Shown one piece after another: positions 24,513 to 57,069 of a DNA stretch of 64,000 nt. The DNA comes from Gordionus sp. m RMFG-2023 (lineage: Eukaryota; Nematomorpha; Gordioida; Chordodea; Parachordodidae), in assembly GCF_954871325.1 (NCBI RefSeq), contig NC_088779.1, positions 14,386,846 to 14,450,845 of the forward strand, given 5' to 3'. The translations under genes and the position numbers were made by a program. The notes below the pieces were generated by a model that was not told the origin of the DNA, ran no database searches, and was given only the letters and a program-made list of their open reading frames with translations. Position 1 is the stretch's first letter. Every line of letters begins with the position of its first letter.

Positions 24513-26800
24513 TGTGTGGATAAAGAAAGGTTGTGAATAATTGTGTTGAGAATGGGGATGTGACAGAGACTAGGAAGAAATAATCTGCAGAGAATAAAGA
24601 TGTTGTAAAGATAAGGTTATTAAATATGAGAGGAAAGAATGGGCATAAAGGTTGTTGGGGTTGGTTGGTGTTTGATAGAGGTTGGTTATTTGTTTTAATA
24701 AATGTAATGGTTAAAGTAAATAAAAGATTGAAAAACTGAGGAACATATATAAAAGGGAGAAAAAAAAATAATTATTTAGGGTATGTTTATGAAATGGAAA
24801 AGAAAAATTATGTTGTATTAATGGGGATATTACAAGGAACGTAAGATAATTTGAGTCTTGAAGAATATATATATAAGAAAGTAAAAAAAAAAGAAAAGAT
24901 TTGGTTCAATTGTGAGGAATAAATGTGTACAAATAAAAAAAAATAAATATTATGCATGTAAAAAGAGAGTTGTGATTATGAAAGAATAAAAAGATATATA
25001 TATATGTAAATGTTAAATTAGTTGAAATGTTGAATGTTGTTAAAAAGAAACAATATATAAAAGGGGAGAAAAAAAAATTATTTTGGGTATGTTTATGAAA
25101 GGGAGAAGGAATATTATTTTGTATTAATGGGGATATAAAAAGGAATGTGAGAGAATTTGAGTCTTGAAGAGTATATAAATGAAAAAGTAAAAAGAAAAAA
25201 AAATTAATTTGGTTCAATTGTGAGGAATAAATGTGTACAAAGAAAAAATGTGCATGTAAAAAGAGAATATGTGATTATAGTTGTGAATGAAAGAAAGAAT
25301 AAATATATATATAAGTGTTAAATTAATTGAAAGCTAAATGTTGTTTAAAAAAATTTGTGAATTTATTGAATATTTAAATGTTATAAGATGAATCAGTATG
25401 GAAATTCGTGAATGTATAAAATAAGTGTTAAATTGGTTATAATGTTAAATATTAAAAAGTCTATATGTAAATTTATTGATATATTATAAGTGTTGAACTA
25501 ATTGAAGGTTAAAAGTTATTTTTAAAAACAAGTTGTTTAATAAGTTTTAAAAATAAGTATTGAAAAAAAAGAAGAAAGTAAGATAACTTCTGGTGAAAAA
25601 AAAGGGAGGCAATCCTTGAGTCTAAATTGGGTGGATTGAGAAGACTTTTGAATATTAATGTTTGAAGTTAAATTATCCCTTTCTTTGGAATTGAATCCTC
25701 TTGAAGACATGTTTGATTTAATAGAGAAAATAGACCGGATTTATTGTTGGTACATAATTGTTGTTAAGATTCCAATTAGTTTTCCTTTACAACATTCTGT
25801 TATATTGCTGGATTCAATTTTATGAGGTTGGGTGACATAATGATGATGTTAAGGTGAATTTGTGGTTGCTGTAGAAGATGTTACTTTATATCTCTATTGT
25901 TTCTCTTTAAAAAGAGTGTCAAATGTCATAAATGCTTGAAGATATAATAATGTGCTGTAACCATCTTGATGGATGATGCTAAGGTGAATTTATAAGTTGC
26001 TTCAGTTTGTAAGGCCAACTAAATTCAATTTTAAGGTTGGGATGGTAAGGTGGATTTATAATTGGGGAGATGTTACTTCTGATGTGTATAAAAAAAGATG
26101 GAGTTGCTTGATTAAGGTTATTTCAATTGGTCATTGATATAATAAATGAATAGTCAAATAGGTTTTGTTAGTTGGTATTATCTATTTAGTCTGTTGTTTT
26201 CTACTTAGAGAATATGAGGTCACATTATATTGGTAATTATAATTTGATTTTTAACTTTCATGAAAAATTTGCCAATTCTTCCAGAATATTTTGTTTTAAT
26301 TGGTCAAGATGATTATACAGGGGAGTAGAAATTAATACTTCTTTTTAAAGCCATTTATGAACTGTCCATGAATATGGTAATTTTTCTGTTATATTGCTGG
26401 ATTCAATTTTATGAGGTTGGGTGACATAATGATGATGTTAAGGTGAATTTGTGGTTGCTGTAGAAGATGTTACTTTATATCTCTATTGTTTCTCTTTAAA
26501 AAGAGTGTCAAATGTCATAAATGCTTGAAGATATAATAATGTGCTGTAACCATCTTGATGGATGATGCTAAGATGAATTTATAAATTGCTTCAATTTGTA
26601 ATGCCAACTAAATTCAATTTTAAGGTTGGGATGTTAAGGTGGATTTATAATTGGGGAGATGTTACTTTTTGCTATATTAAGATTTCTTTAATTTTTGAAT
26701 ATCACTTACACCTGATATACCAGAATATTTTGTTTTAATTGGTCAAGATGATTATACAGGGGAATAGAATATATTAATTATTTTTAATATATATTATAAA
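24513..26800 (-). repeat. retrotransposon 5' region with tandem duplications
   Basis: Upstream of the retrotransposon start codon two kinds of direct repeats occur. A ~306-bp unit starts near 24752 and 25058 (both contain GGGTATGTTTATGAAA and GGTTCAATTGTGAGGAATAA). A ~590-bp unit starts near 25798 and 26387 (both contain TATATTGCTGGATTCAATTT and CATCTTGATGGATGATGCTA), the second copy with an internal deletion of about 150 bp. Tandem 5'-UTR monomers carrying internal promoters are known for some non-LTR elements; a promoter role here is inference. Confidence 0.75.
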
Positions 26801-26884
26801 ATAAAATTGTCGCTCAAAGAACAACTATAATATAACACAATAATGAATAATTAATGGTTGTTTTTTATTTTATTTTTATAAAAT

Positions 26885-27560
26885 AAAATAGAAGAGTTTA
26901 CAGAAAAAAATTACAATTGTCACTTTTCTATGGTACATCTTCATTAAAATTTTATTTTAACAACTTTACAATATATATTCTTACATATATTTACTTTAAA
27001 AAAATTCAAAAAAGTTGAAAAATAATGATTATGACAATTGTCACTTTTCTATGGTACATCTTCACTGAAATTTTATTTTAACATCTTTACAATATATATT
27101 CTTACCTATTTACTTTAAAAAAATTCAAAAAAGTTCATAAATAACGATTATGACAATTGTTACTTTTCTATGGTACATCTTTACTGAATTTTTAATATAA
27201 CATCTTTACAATATATATTTTTACCTATTTGCTTTGAAAAAATTCAAAAAATTTTAAAAATAACGATTCTGACAATTGCCACTTTTCTATGGTACATCTT
27301 CACTGAAATTTTATTTTAACATCTTTACAATATATATTTTTACCTATTTGTTTTAAAAAAATTGAAAAAGTTCACAAATAACGATTATGTATGACAATTG
27401 TCACTTTTCTATGGTACATCTTCACTGAAATTTTATTTTAACATCTTTACAATATATATATTTTTACCTATTTGCTTTGAAAAAATTCAAAAAGTTCAAA
27501 AATAACGATTATTTTAACTTAATATGTTTACAATATATATTTTTACCTTTACCTATATAT
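26885..27560 (-). repeat. satellite array in inverted orientation, about 5-6 copies
   Basis: The same ~118-bp unit as 18207-21485, on the opposite strand, on the other side of the retrotransposon. The palindrome TGACAATTGTCA is again retained in most units. Together the two arrays form inverted repeats about 5.4 kb apart. Confidence 0.92.
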
Positions 27561-27564
27561 GCTG

Positions 27565-27806
27565 CTAACTAAAAATCAACTTAGTTAACTAAATTAGTCG
27601 TTTTAGTCGACTAAATTAGTTGTTTTAGTCGACTATATTAATCTTTTTAGTCGACTATATTAGTCGTTTTAGTCTACTATATTAGTCGTTTTTATCGACT
27701 AAATTAGTCGACTAATGGAATAATTTAGTCGCTAAAGTTTTTAGTCTATTTCCATGATTACAACTATTAGTCGTAGTCGAAAGAACTCGACTAATTAACA
27801 ACACTA
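27565..27806 (-). repeat. right subterminal GTCGAC repeat array and terminal repeat
   Basis: Copies of TTAGTCGTTTTAGTCGAC-type words inverted relative to 17821-18206, then the terminal repeat. It is shorter than the left array. Confidence 0.83.
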
Positions 27807-28705
27807 GTTGTTAATAAAAGCATTAATAATTTTAATTTTTCAAAATTTATGAAAAATATTATAATTAATAATGTAGAAATATCGCTGTACAAGATGCAAT
27901 AGGGAGGTAGCTATTGTTTTTGAAGGGGGTTTGCATCTAGTGAATATTCTATAATGTAGAGGCTAGTTCCATCGAATAATCTTCCATGCCTCATCATGCT
28001 TTCTTTTTTCATTCTCCTTCCTTGATATTTATAATTATTTTCTTTATTAACATCTTTTAAATCTAAACCGATGACCAAAAAAATAAATAAAATAAATGAT
28101 AAAATTTTTTAGTTTTTATAATTTATTTGAACTCTTTTCTTTAATTGACATTTGTCAGAGTGAATCAACTATAAAATCATAATCATATCAAATATTGAAT
28201 TTAATAAAAGTATAATTAGTTAAAAACTACCCTCAAAAATCAATACCTACCCCCAAAAATTCCACCCAAAAATCAATATCTACCCTACAAAAGCAATACA
28301 TACTCCCCAAAATGCCAATATATTTTGGAGGTATTGATATCCTACCCTTCCATCTCCGGTCATGTAGACACTGAGTGGACTTAAAGACTGGGGGGGGGGG
28401 GTTGGGAGAGAATAAAAAGAGTCTGATTGACTTTTTAACACCTAATTTATATATAAATGGACATTTGGTAACCATTAAAGATTAAAATCGTAATTCTCTT
28501 ATTTTAATTTATTTTTACCTCGGGATTCGTTTCATCTCTATGGGTCATTTAAATTCGCCGCTGCTCTAGGTTGTTTAATCTAAAAATGTTTTGCTTTTCC
28601 GAATATGTATTTATATTTTGTCATTTTTCGCACTGCTGTTAAATGATTGACAAATTAGTTTTTGTTCATGTTAGTCATTAGTGCACAATGAAGTAAAATG
28701 AAATA
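27807..28705. other. intergenic stretch upstream of FECH
   Basis: No gene was recognised. A degenerate internal repeat AAATCAATACCTACCC / AAATCAATATCTACCC occurs at 28237-28275, and a G12 run at 28391. It should contain the FECH promoter, but no specific element can be assigned. Confidence 0.45.
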
Positions 28706-49483
<20,778 letters not shown>

Positions 49484-49697
49484 TGCCAGAAATCTCCATG
49501 ATGCGAATATAATTAAATTAATATAGACATTTTTATAAATTCTATAGATAAACGATAATATATTTATGTTATGTATTTTATAAAATTTATTGGCAATCAT
49601 TCCAAAAATATTTTTTATATATCATATTCTACAAAATTTTTATGTTTTAAATTTTTTTTTTACCACTTTCTTTGATTAGATCGTAAATATTTCTTTA

Positions 49698-50006
49698 GGG
49701 CCTAGTTTATGGTAAACGTGTTTTGTTCAGCAGTGCGGTATTTAACGCTGTGTTATTTACAAAATAATTTATTGATATGGAACGAAATAATGATAACTCT
49801 ATGATTAAATTTGAAAAAAAATATGTTTCTGTGCGATGATAAAAAATGCGATACAATTATAAAAATGCATTCGATAAAAAGTATATATTTTTAATTATCT
49901 ATTTTTATATTAAAAAATATTATCACTATGACAAATTAATTTCTATAGCGTTAAATACCGCACCACTTGAGCAAAACTTGTTTACTATAAATTCAGCGTA
50001 AGGCCT
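49698..50006. mobile_element. 309-bp MITE with TTA target duplication
   Basis: Inverted ends about 55 bp long: GGGCCTAGTTTATGGTAAAC... and the complement of ...GCGTAAGGCCT, both running in to AGTGCGGTATTTAACGCT-like sequence. TTA flanks both ends (49695-49697 and 50007-50009). Size, a GGGCC start and a 3-bp TTA duplication fit PIF/Harbinger-type MITEs; no transposase is present. Confidence 0.7.
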
Positions 50007-50449
50007 TTAATGTTAAGATAATACTAAAATATAATTAACAGTCATTCATAGACCCATAGGCATCGAATTCATGGGAGCTTCGAAACTCTTGCCCCCCGTA
50101 AAAAAATATTAAAAAATATGCATTTTTTCCATAAAAAAATTAATCTTTGAAAAGTGAGATTATATAGAAACAAAAAATAAAACCATTTTATTTGTATACT
50201 ATATTTAGCATTATGACTATAAATACTGCATTTCTAAAAAAGCAATAATTAAAATTTTATGACTAAATTTATTCTTAAAATTTTTAGAAACATGTAATTT
50301 ATTAATCAATTTTATCAAATAAAATCTAAATAATTTATCTACTATATAAAAAATCATTATATATCATATTTGGGAATCCGAATTATTATTTCCTTAGAAT
50401 AGGTTTTATTTTAATATCTGAGTTAATAATAGCATACTTATAAGGCACA

Positions 50450-51850
50450 CTTTACTAGCGTTATTGATCAAAAATCTTAATTTTTGTTTTCTATGTCTGT
50501 ATTTACGTGTATAACATTCCAAAAATTCTTAAAATATTGTGATTTTACCTATTGGCAACCGTATAACTGAATAAATACTTAATTGCTGGCCTTTTTTTTT
50601 AATGGTTATATTTAAAATAATTTCACAATTAAAATATATTCTAATACCACCCATCACACCTGCAAAATTGAGTAGACAAAGCCTGGGGAAACACACAATT
50701 AAGTGGCTCCCACCACCCAAAAAAGGGCGGATCCAGTGCAGTGGATTTGCATCCACATTTTTGGCAGTAATTTACCCTACTATCAGGGCCCATTTAATTT
50801 AAGAGAGCCTACGTTATCTCTTGTGGATAAAGCTGGTATCCACTAAATTGATAAAGATATAACTTAATAGTAGGGTAAGAATTAGAAATTTATATTTAGT
50901 AAGAAAAAAAGGTGTTATTAAAGATATGTATACAAGAAATAAGTAATAATGATATAGGTAATAGAAGTCTAGACTAAAAGGAAATAATTGGTAATTTGAA
51001 ATTTTTTTAGATTAAATTGGAAAAAATTAAGATTTCGTATTTGTTAGGTAAAAGAAAAAGGACACAAAGCCTTTATTAGTCACTAATCCAATTCTTAAAT
51101 ATTTTATGATTGACATCTTATTAATTTATACATTATATGATTGTCATTTGATATTGAATAATCTGAGACATGTAAACATTATTTGAATGCCATTTGATAT
51201 ATATAATTTAAAAATACAAAATTACAACAATATTTAAAAGTGAAACATCCCCAAAAATATTGTGGTTTGACCTACTGACTCATAAACATAGTTTACTAAA
51301 AATTTGGAGGTACCACATTGCTGGCGCTATCCTTTGAAAAATTACTATTTTTGTTTTATATCCATAATTGCTTATAATCCCAAAAAATGTTTTTAAAATA
51401 TTGTGATTTGATCGATTATCGATTCATAACCAATGACACATTGTCATAACGGACCATATGCCTAAATATAAATACTGACGTTATTTCGTGAAAAATCTCC
51501 ATGTTTGTTTTCTACGTTATTTAGGTGAAACATTCCAAAAATATTATGATTTGATTAATTCCAACTCATAACCGACCGCTTTCTAAAACTTTGAAGGACC
51601 CACATTGCTACCGTTATCCATTAAAATTTTTTTTATTTTCTATCATTAATTACGTATAAAACATTATTACAAGAAATATTTTTATTTGATCAATTATCGA
51701 CCTTATTAAATATAGCATTGCTGGTGTTATCCATTAAAAAAATCTTCATTTATGTTTTCTATCTACGTGTAATGACCAATTCTGACTCATATCCGACATC
51801 TTATTTATGGGAAACATCGCCAGACCATCAAAAAAAAAATTTCCCACATT
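50450..51850. repeat. degenerate long-period tandem repeat
   Basis: The word order recurs about six times with heavy divergence: AACATTCCAAAAATATTGTG, GATTTGATC, ACTCATAACCGAC, CATTGCTGGCGTTATCC, then CTTCATTTTTGTTTTCTA. Spacing is irregular, around 150-250 bp. It looks like an old minisatellite; no gene was seen. Confidence 0.6.
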
Positions 51851-51959
51851 TAACATTATCCTATAAAATCAAGAATATTTTTATTTCAAATTATCCTATA
51901 TCTAGAAATACAGTTGGTTACAATCGGAAATTTAAAATAATTGGGATAATTTTTTACTA

Positions 51960-52440
51960 GTGTTGTGAACGCACGCGTTCGGTTCCTTTTATTTTTGACG
52001 AACTTTGAACGTGAACGCGTTCCTTTTTTATGACGAACGCGTTCGAATTTAACGTCGTTCAATTTTAAAAATATTTTTATTTTTTTGAAATTATATTTTT
52101 TAATCGGCTGTGTATTTCCTTTTCACATTATAATTTTTTTAACACATAGTTTATTAATTTGAATATTATTGTTTATATTTTAATTTAATAGATTAGCATA
52201 AGCATGGATATATCCTCATCATCTGATTCTGAAAATCCAAAATCAGATGAATTATCATTACTATGGCCAAATATGATAAATGTTTCACATTAACATCCTA
52301 TATTGAAGAAACTAATCCAATGCTTACCAAGTGTAAAATGTGGCCAAAAAGTATTATATTATCAAAATCTTCAGGTTCCAATTTAAAACGACATTTGAGT
52401 TTAATATTAATTATTTGATTTCTCAAGCCCGCCAAAGACC
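51960..52440 (+). mobile_element. hAT 5' end with BED-finger remnant (GAACGCGTTC family)
   Basis: The end TAGTGTTGTGAACGCACGCG is followed by GAACGCGTTC at 52013-52022 and 52035-52044. An open start at 52204 reads MDISSSSDSENPKSDELSLL then stops. Downstream codons CKMWPKSIILSKSSGSNLKR and HLSL match the BED-finger C-terminal half. The element is the same family as the relic at 40360-43990 and is cut off after about 480 bp. Confidence 0.75.
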
Positions 52441-53910
52441 ATGATAATTTTGGTAGTTAAGAACTGAAATAAAATATGTAAAAGTCATAATTCATTTAAA
52501 AATACAATCATATAGTTGCATGAGCCTTGGTTTTTTAATCAGGCCTAGCTATGTCTGCAAAAAAAATTTTATAGGCCAATGTCTAACCCATATTTAAAAT
52601 TCAAAAATCTTCAAGCATCTCTATTTTAAATTTTATCCAATGATTTCCATCACAAATTAAAATTTTGATATTTCTAAAACTCTTAATGCTCACTATATTT
52701 CAACAATTTTACCTCTTTTCTCCTAAATTTTATTTTTATAAAATTTATTAATAAAATATATTTAGTACCATACACACAAACTAAATAACTACCCTTCAAC
52801 ACAACACCGTCAGCTAGTTATGGTAATAAACGGCAAAATTTTAAAAATATGCTATTAATTAATATATATATAATTAATATTTTAAATTTAATTATATTCA
52901 AGTTGGTGCATGGCTAAAGCATACGCTGGTTCGACTCTCGTAGATAGCAAAAAATTAACATTAATTTAGTCTCCTTAAATTTTAAATACATTAGGGGAGA
53001 TACGAAAACGATCTTGTTTTGATTATGGAGATTATATATATTAGATATGAGTATCAATTAAATTATATTTAATTTTAGGTCATTCAGTTTCAAAGATTTC
53101 AAACCCAACGATGCCCATAAACAAGTGCTTACTTTTAATTTATAAATCTAAAAATAACTATTTCTTTTTTGAAATATCAACCTTTTTTCACAAATAAAAA
53201 TTTATTCTATTATTTAGTATTTGATTTAATAGTCCTAACTTAGTAGCTTCATAGCACACGTCTTTATTGTAAAATTAAAGAATTATGAAAATTTTCACAA
53301 GTTTTTTTTAATTTTTAAATATACTCCGTTTTTATTGTAAAATTAGTGAATTATTGATAAAAATAATTTCCACCAAAAATCCAGACGATCATTTATTTAT
53401 TATTTTTTATAAAAAAATTTTAAAAATTTTTTAAAAACATAAATAAATAAAATATATTTAAAAAAATTTTTTTTTAAAATAATATTAAAAATTTCCCCGT
53501 GATTCAGTGAGTTACCAAATAATTTATCATTATAATTAGAATATAAGCGAATTATTATATCTTCCAAAATCATAATTTTAAAATTAAAATATCAGAATTT
53601 TATTCCTAACTTTGACAGTGCATTGCAACTTGCATTTAATAAAGCTATTTTACCTAGTGATAATGTTCTTTTCTTTGTTTTTACTAATTTAGTAAACAAA
53701 CAAAAATAAATACTTTCTAAAATACATATTTCTCTATTAATAAAAAAAAGTAATGAAATATGCTTGAAAATTTTAAAATTTTTACACAAAATGGAGTACT
53801 CTTAAAGATAATAAATTCCACGTGAATTGACCAAAAATGTTTTTATATTGAAAATAAAAAAAATATATTATATGTTTTAAATAAATTACATGTTTTTTTT
53901 ATGTTATATT
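52441..53910. other. AT-rich stretch, possible decayed tRNA-like piece
   Basis: No gene was recognised. At 52902-52960, TTGGTGCATGGCT and GGTTCGACTC resemble the A and B boxes of a tRNA promoter, but the T-arm cannot be paired. It is at most a decayed SINE. Confidence 0.35.
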
Positions 53911-54225
53911 CGGTTTGACTAAACTACAAATGCTAAGGTAAACTGCAAATGCCAAGGTAAACTGCAAATGCTTAGGTAAAATTTTTTGACATATTCTCTA
54001 TTAATTGGAGCGAGGTTCATTTTTAATTTAATTATACTAAAGGATTTAAACTCTTTATTATGAGATAAAAGGAAATACAACTATTAATGTCTATTCATTT
54101 ATTATTGAATATATCTATGAATACAATTTTTTATAAGTTATTTATAGAATAAGAAAATGAACCTCACTCCAATTAATAGAGAATATGTCAAAAAATTTTA
54201 CCTAAACATTTGCAGTTTACCTTGG

Positions 54226-56291
54226 TGTTGCGTTATAATCTAATTCTTTTTGTTTTTTGCATTTGAATTTTTTGTAATCTAATTTTTATTATTTTTTGTA
54301 ATAACTTTATTGCATAACCTTATTTTTATAACTTTCGACGTAACCTTACTTTTTATATTTTATAATATTTTTACTTTTTTGTTTTTCGTTTGTATTCTAA
54401 TTTGGACTTATAAAAATGTATATATACCTTAAGAAAAGAAATTAGTTAATAAAATATATTTTTACTGACTCGTACCTCGCGCTATATCGTTAGTCTCCTT
54501 ATTCTTTTCATGGTGCCCTGGCTCTGGGTGGTGGACTAGAAAAAGATGACTACCTAATCTTCTGAGATAACTATCTAACCTATGGAGACTGTTTAACCTA
54601 TGGAGATGACTACCTATTATGACTACCTTATCTATTGTGACTACCTAATCTACTGAGATGACTATCTAACCTATGGAGACTGCTTAACCTATGGAGATGA
54701 CTACCTATTATGACTACCTTATTTATTGTGACTGCCTAATCTATTGATATGACCAATGCCTAATCTATGGAGATGACCAAGAATCAAACCTTAGCACGTT
54801 CTTTCATGCAAAAAGCTTCTTTCTTCATGGTGTCCCGGCTCTGGGTGTTGGACTGGAATATGATAACCAGCACCTAACCTAATGTGACAACCTAGAAAGA
54901 ACTGATATGGAAGTTGAACGATAGATTATGAATTCTATTTTGTGAGACCAATGATGATTACTAATTATTCTAAACCACGTAAGAAGAAAGGTTATTAAAA
55001 ATTAAGATTTTATGCCAGGTTAAGGCATGTTATAAATTTTTAAAATCACTAAAATGTAAAATCTTAATGGATATATTTGAACACACAAAAAGCCTTTAAA
55101 AAATTATTACTTAAATTCTTAGTGAAATATTATTTTTTGATTTCTTGAATGATGACCAATTGTTGTAAATTAACAACTAATCCTAAAGATGAATTCTTAG
55201 ATATTATTAAATATAAACCATTAGAAATCCTAAACAAGAAGATAAAACTTTAATTTTAAATATATTAAAATGGAATTAAAACATGAATTAAAAGGTTTAA
55301 ATCACATGATAGATTTATATAACCCTTATAAGTAATACTTAATATGATAAAAATGTTTTTTGAAATAAAACTTTTGAAGATAAGTGGTTATGTTACATCT
55401 TCATTTTAGATAAATATTTAAATGATGTGATGAGATCATTTTCTAAAAATTATCTTATGAAGAATTTTTATTAAAAATAACACTTTTTGAATTAAAATTA
55501 GGGTGTGAAATTTAAATTTTTTATTTAAAGAGAGGGAAATGTGAATAATATTTTATTTGCATATTTTAACCTCGGAGATTGAAAATAAATAAAAATAAAT
55601 TAATTACTAAAACGCAAAAATTAATTAAACACTAAAACGCGAAAAAATAAAAGTCATTAAAACGCGAAAAATTAAAACGCTAAAAATATAACAATCTTAT
55701 TGATTTATCATTCTTCACTTATATTTTGATGAACTATTATTTCTTATTATTCGCAACTTACTGATAATAATGATTTTGAAAAATGATAATAATATCAACG
55801 TCACGATTTGTAAAACATTCGATATGGATATCAAGCTCACGATTTAAACAAAAACGAACAAAAATCGATTTAAACAAACCAACGATTGGGACAAGCCAAC
55901 GGTATGATGATTTGTGATACAACTTGATTACTAAAACGATAAACCACTTGGACAACAAACTCTCTGTGTCTTCTCCGATGAAATTATCAGAAGAGGGAGA
56001 ATGTTGCGTTATAATCTTATTCTTTTTGTTTTTTGCATTTGAATTTTTTGTAATCTAATTTTTATTATTTTTGTAATAACTTTATTGCGTAACCTTATTT
56101 TTATAACTTTCGGCGTAACCTTACTTTTTATATTTTATAATATTTTTACTTTTTTGTTTTTCGTTTGTATTCTAATTTGGACTTATAAAAATGTATATAT
56201 ACCTTAAGAAAAGAAAAAGAAATTAGTTAATAAAATATATTTTTACTGACTCGTACCTCGCGCTATATCGTTAAGAACCTTATTCTTTTCA
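54226..56291 (+). mobile_element. non-autonomous LTR retrotransposon derived from the gypsy family
   Basis: The LTRs (54226-54510 and 56002-56291) are nearly identical, start TGTTGCG and end CTTTTCA, with a perfect 5-bp duplication CTTGG (54221-54225 and 56292-56296). The PBS TGGTGCCCTGGCTCTGGG follows the 5' LTR at once, and the polypurine tract AGAAGAGGGAGAA precedes the 3' LTR. The 1.49-kb interior has no ORF. Its last ~450 bp (55550-55960: AACGCGAAAAATTAAAAC, AACCAACGATTGGGACAAGC) is homologous to the 3' region of the gypsy element (8790-9130, inverted). The gypsy machinery is therefore its likely mobiliser. Confidence 0.93.
54510..54850 (+). repeat. internal repeats of the LTR element
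   Basis: Short modules ACCTAATCT(A/T)CTGAGATGAC and ACCTATGGAGA repeat several times. The PBS-proximal sequence TGGTG(C/T)CC(T/C)GGCTCTGGGTG at 54511 recurs at 54829, showing that the leader has been duplicated. Confidence 0.75.
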
Positions 56292-56774
56292 CTTGGCATT
56301 TGCAGTTTACTCAAACATGTGAAACCACCTTTTTAAATAATAATACAATATGATTTTAAAATATCCTAAAACAAAGAAAATTTGTATTTTTTTTCTTTAA
56401 ATAATAATACGCCCACTTGCGGATTTGATATTAATGAAATTTTAAATGTAATTATAATTATTTTTAATTTATTTATATTAAAGGATTTAAACTATTTATT
56501 ATGAGATAAAAGGAAATACAACTATTAATATCTTCATTTTTTATTGATTGTATCTAATAATATAATTTTTATAAGTTATACATATCATAAGAAAATGAAT
56601 CTTACTCCAATTAATAGAATATATATCAAAAAATTTTACCTAAGCATTTGCAGTTTACCTTGGCATTTGCAGTTTACCTTAGCATTTGCAGTTTACCTTA
56701 TCATTTGCAGTTTAGTCAAACACTGTTATATTTATTATTTTTAAATAGTTTAATTTATTTCTCTTTAGCTTTCA

Positions 56775-57066
56775 CCTTTTCTGGTGGTAAGAAGCTCTTT
56801 CAATATCTCTCTCCATAAATTATTCATACTATCTCGTTTATCTAATTTATACTTCTTCATATTGGCTCTAACTTTATGTCCTCATTGAAATGTTGGCCTT
56901 CCTCTTTTACGTTTACCCATCACTTCCAAACTCTCAAATTTCCTATGTAGTTCATAGGCCTTCTCATTGTATGCCCATACCACCTAAGTCTGTTTACCAT
57001 TATCTTAGTCTCAATGGGCACTACCTTTAAACTTCCTAGTATTCTTGTACTTCGCACCTTATCCTT
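56775..57066 (-). pseudogene. 3' end of a LINE reverse transcriptase ORF
   Basis: Minus-strand codons read KVRSTRILGSLKVVPIETKI then NRLRWYGHTMRRP, followed by KRKRGRP. This matches the C-terminal tail found after the RT in many animal LINEs and RTE-like elements (V.PIEEK...NRLRWFGHV.RRP...KRGRP). One in-frame stop occurs after RGRPTFQ. It is 5'-truncated at about 57066, where a tRNA-Lys half begins. Confidence 0.8.
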
Positions 57067-57069
57067 TCT

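Larger units (their letters stand above)
17821..27806. mobile_element. 10-kb composite bounded by hAT-type inverted ends
   Basis: The left end starts TAGTGTTGTTAATCGACT and the right end is its inverted match, ending TTAACAACACTA. Both are followed inward by matching blocks (for example GACTAAAAACTTTAGC) and by arrays of TTAGTCGACTAA-type words. Inside are a long satellite array, a non-LTR retrotransposon on the minus strand, and an inverted satellite array. TAGTGTTG fits the hAT terminus pattern. The flanks TTAAGGAG and GTTGTTAA do not form a target duplication. So either the element is old or rearranged, or the two ends come from separate insertions. Confidence 0.7.
53911..56729. mobile_element. 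hAT-type non-autonomous element with CATTTGCAGTTTACC repeats, split by an LTR element
   Basis: The right end is CAGTGTTTGACTAAACTGCA when inverted, and the left end is CGGTTTGACTAAACTAC, with TTATATT at both flanks. Tandem 19-bp words AAATGCTTAGGTAAACTGC are at both ends. The ~300-bp interior module (for example GGATTTAAACTCTTTATTAT) occurs twice, at 53972-54225 and 56440-56690. It has its own inverted AGGTAAAATTTTTTGACAT ends. The LTR element at 54226-56291 interrupts it. Confidence 0.7.

Noticed and set aside
24906-25217. 103-codon Phe/Asn-rich minus-strand frame
   Set aside because: It falls in the duplicated 5' region of the retrotransposon and reflects A-rich repeats.
28233-28475. 80-codon minus-strand frame upstream of FECH
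   Set aside because: It crosses a G12/C12 run and a short degenerate repeat, and no family resemblance is seen.
50600-50800. Overlapping 66- and 75-codon frames on both strands
   Set aside because: Neither shows conserved motifs; the segment sits in a degenerate repeat region.
52890-52970. tRNA gene
   Set aside because: A- and B-box-like words are present, but the T-arm and acceptor stems do not pair.
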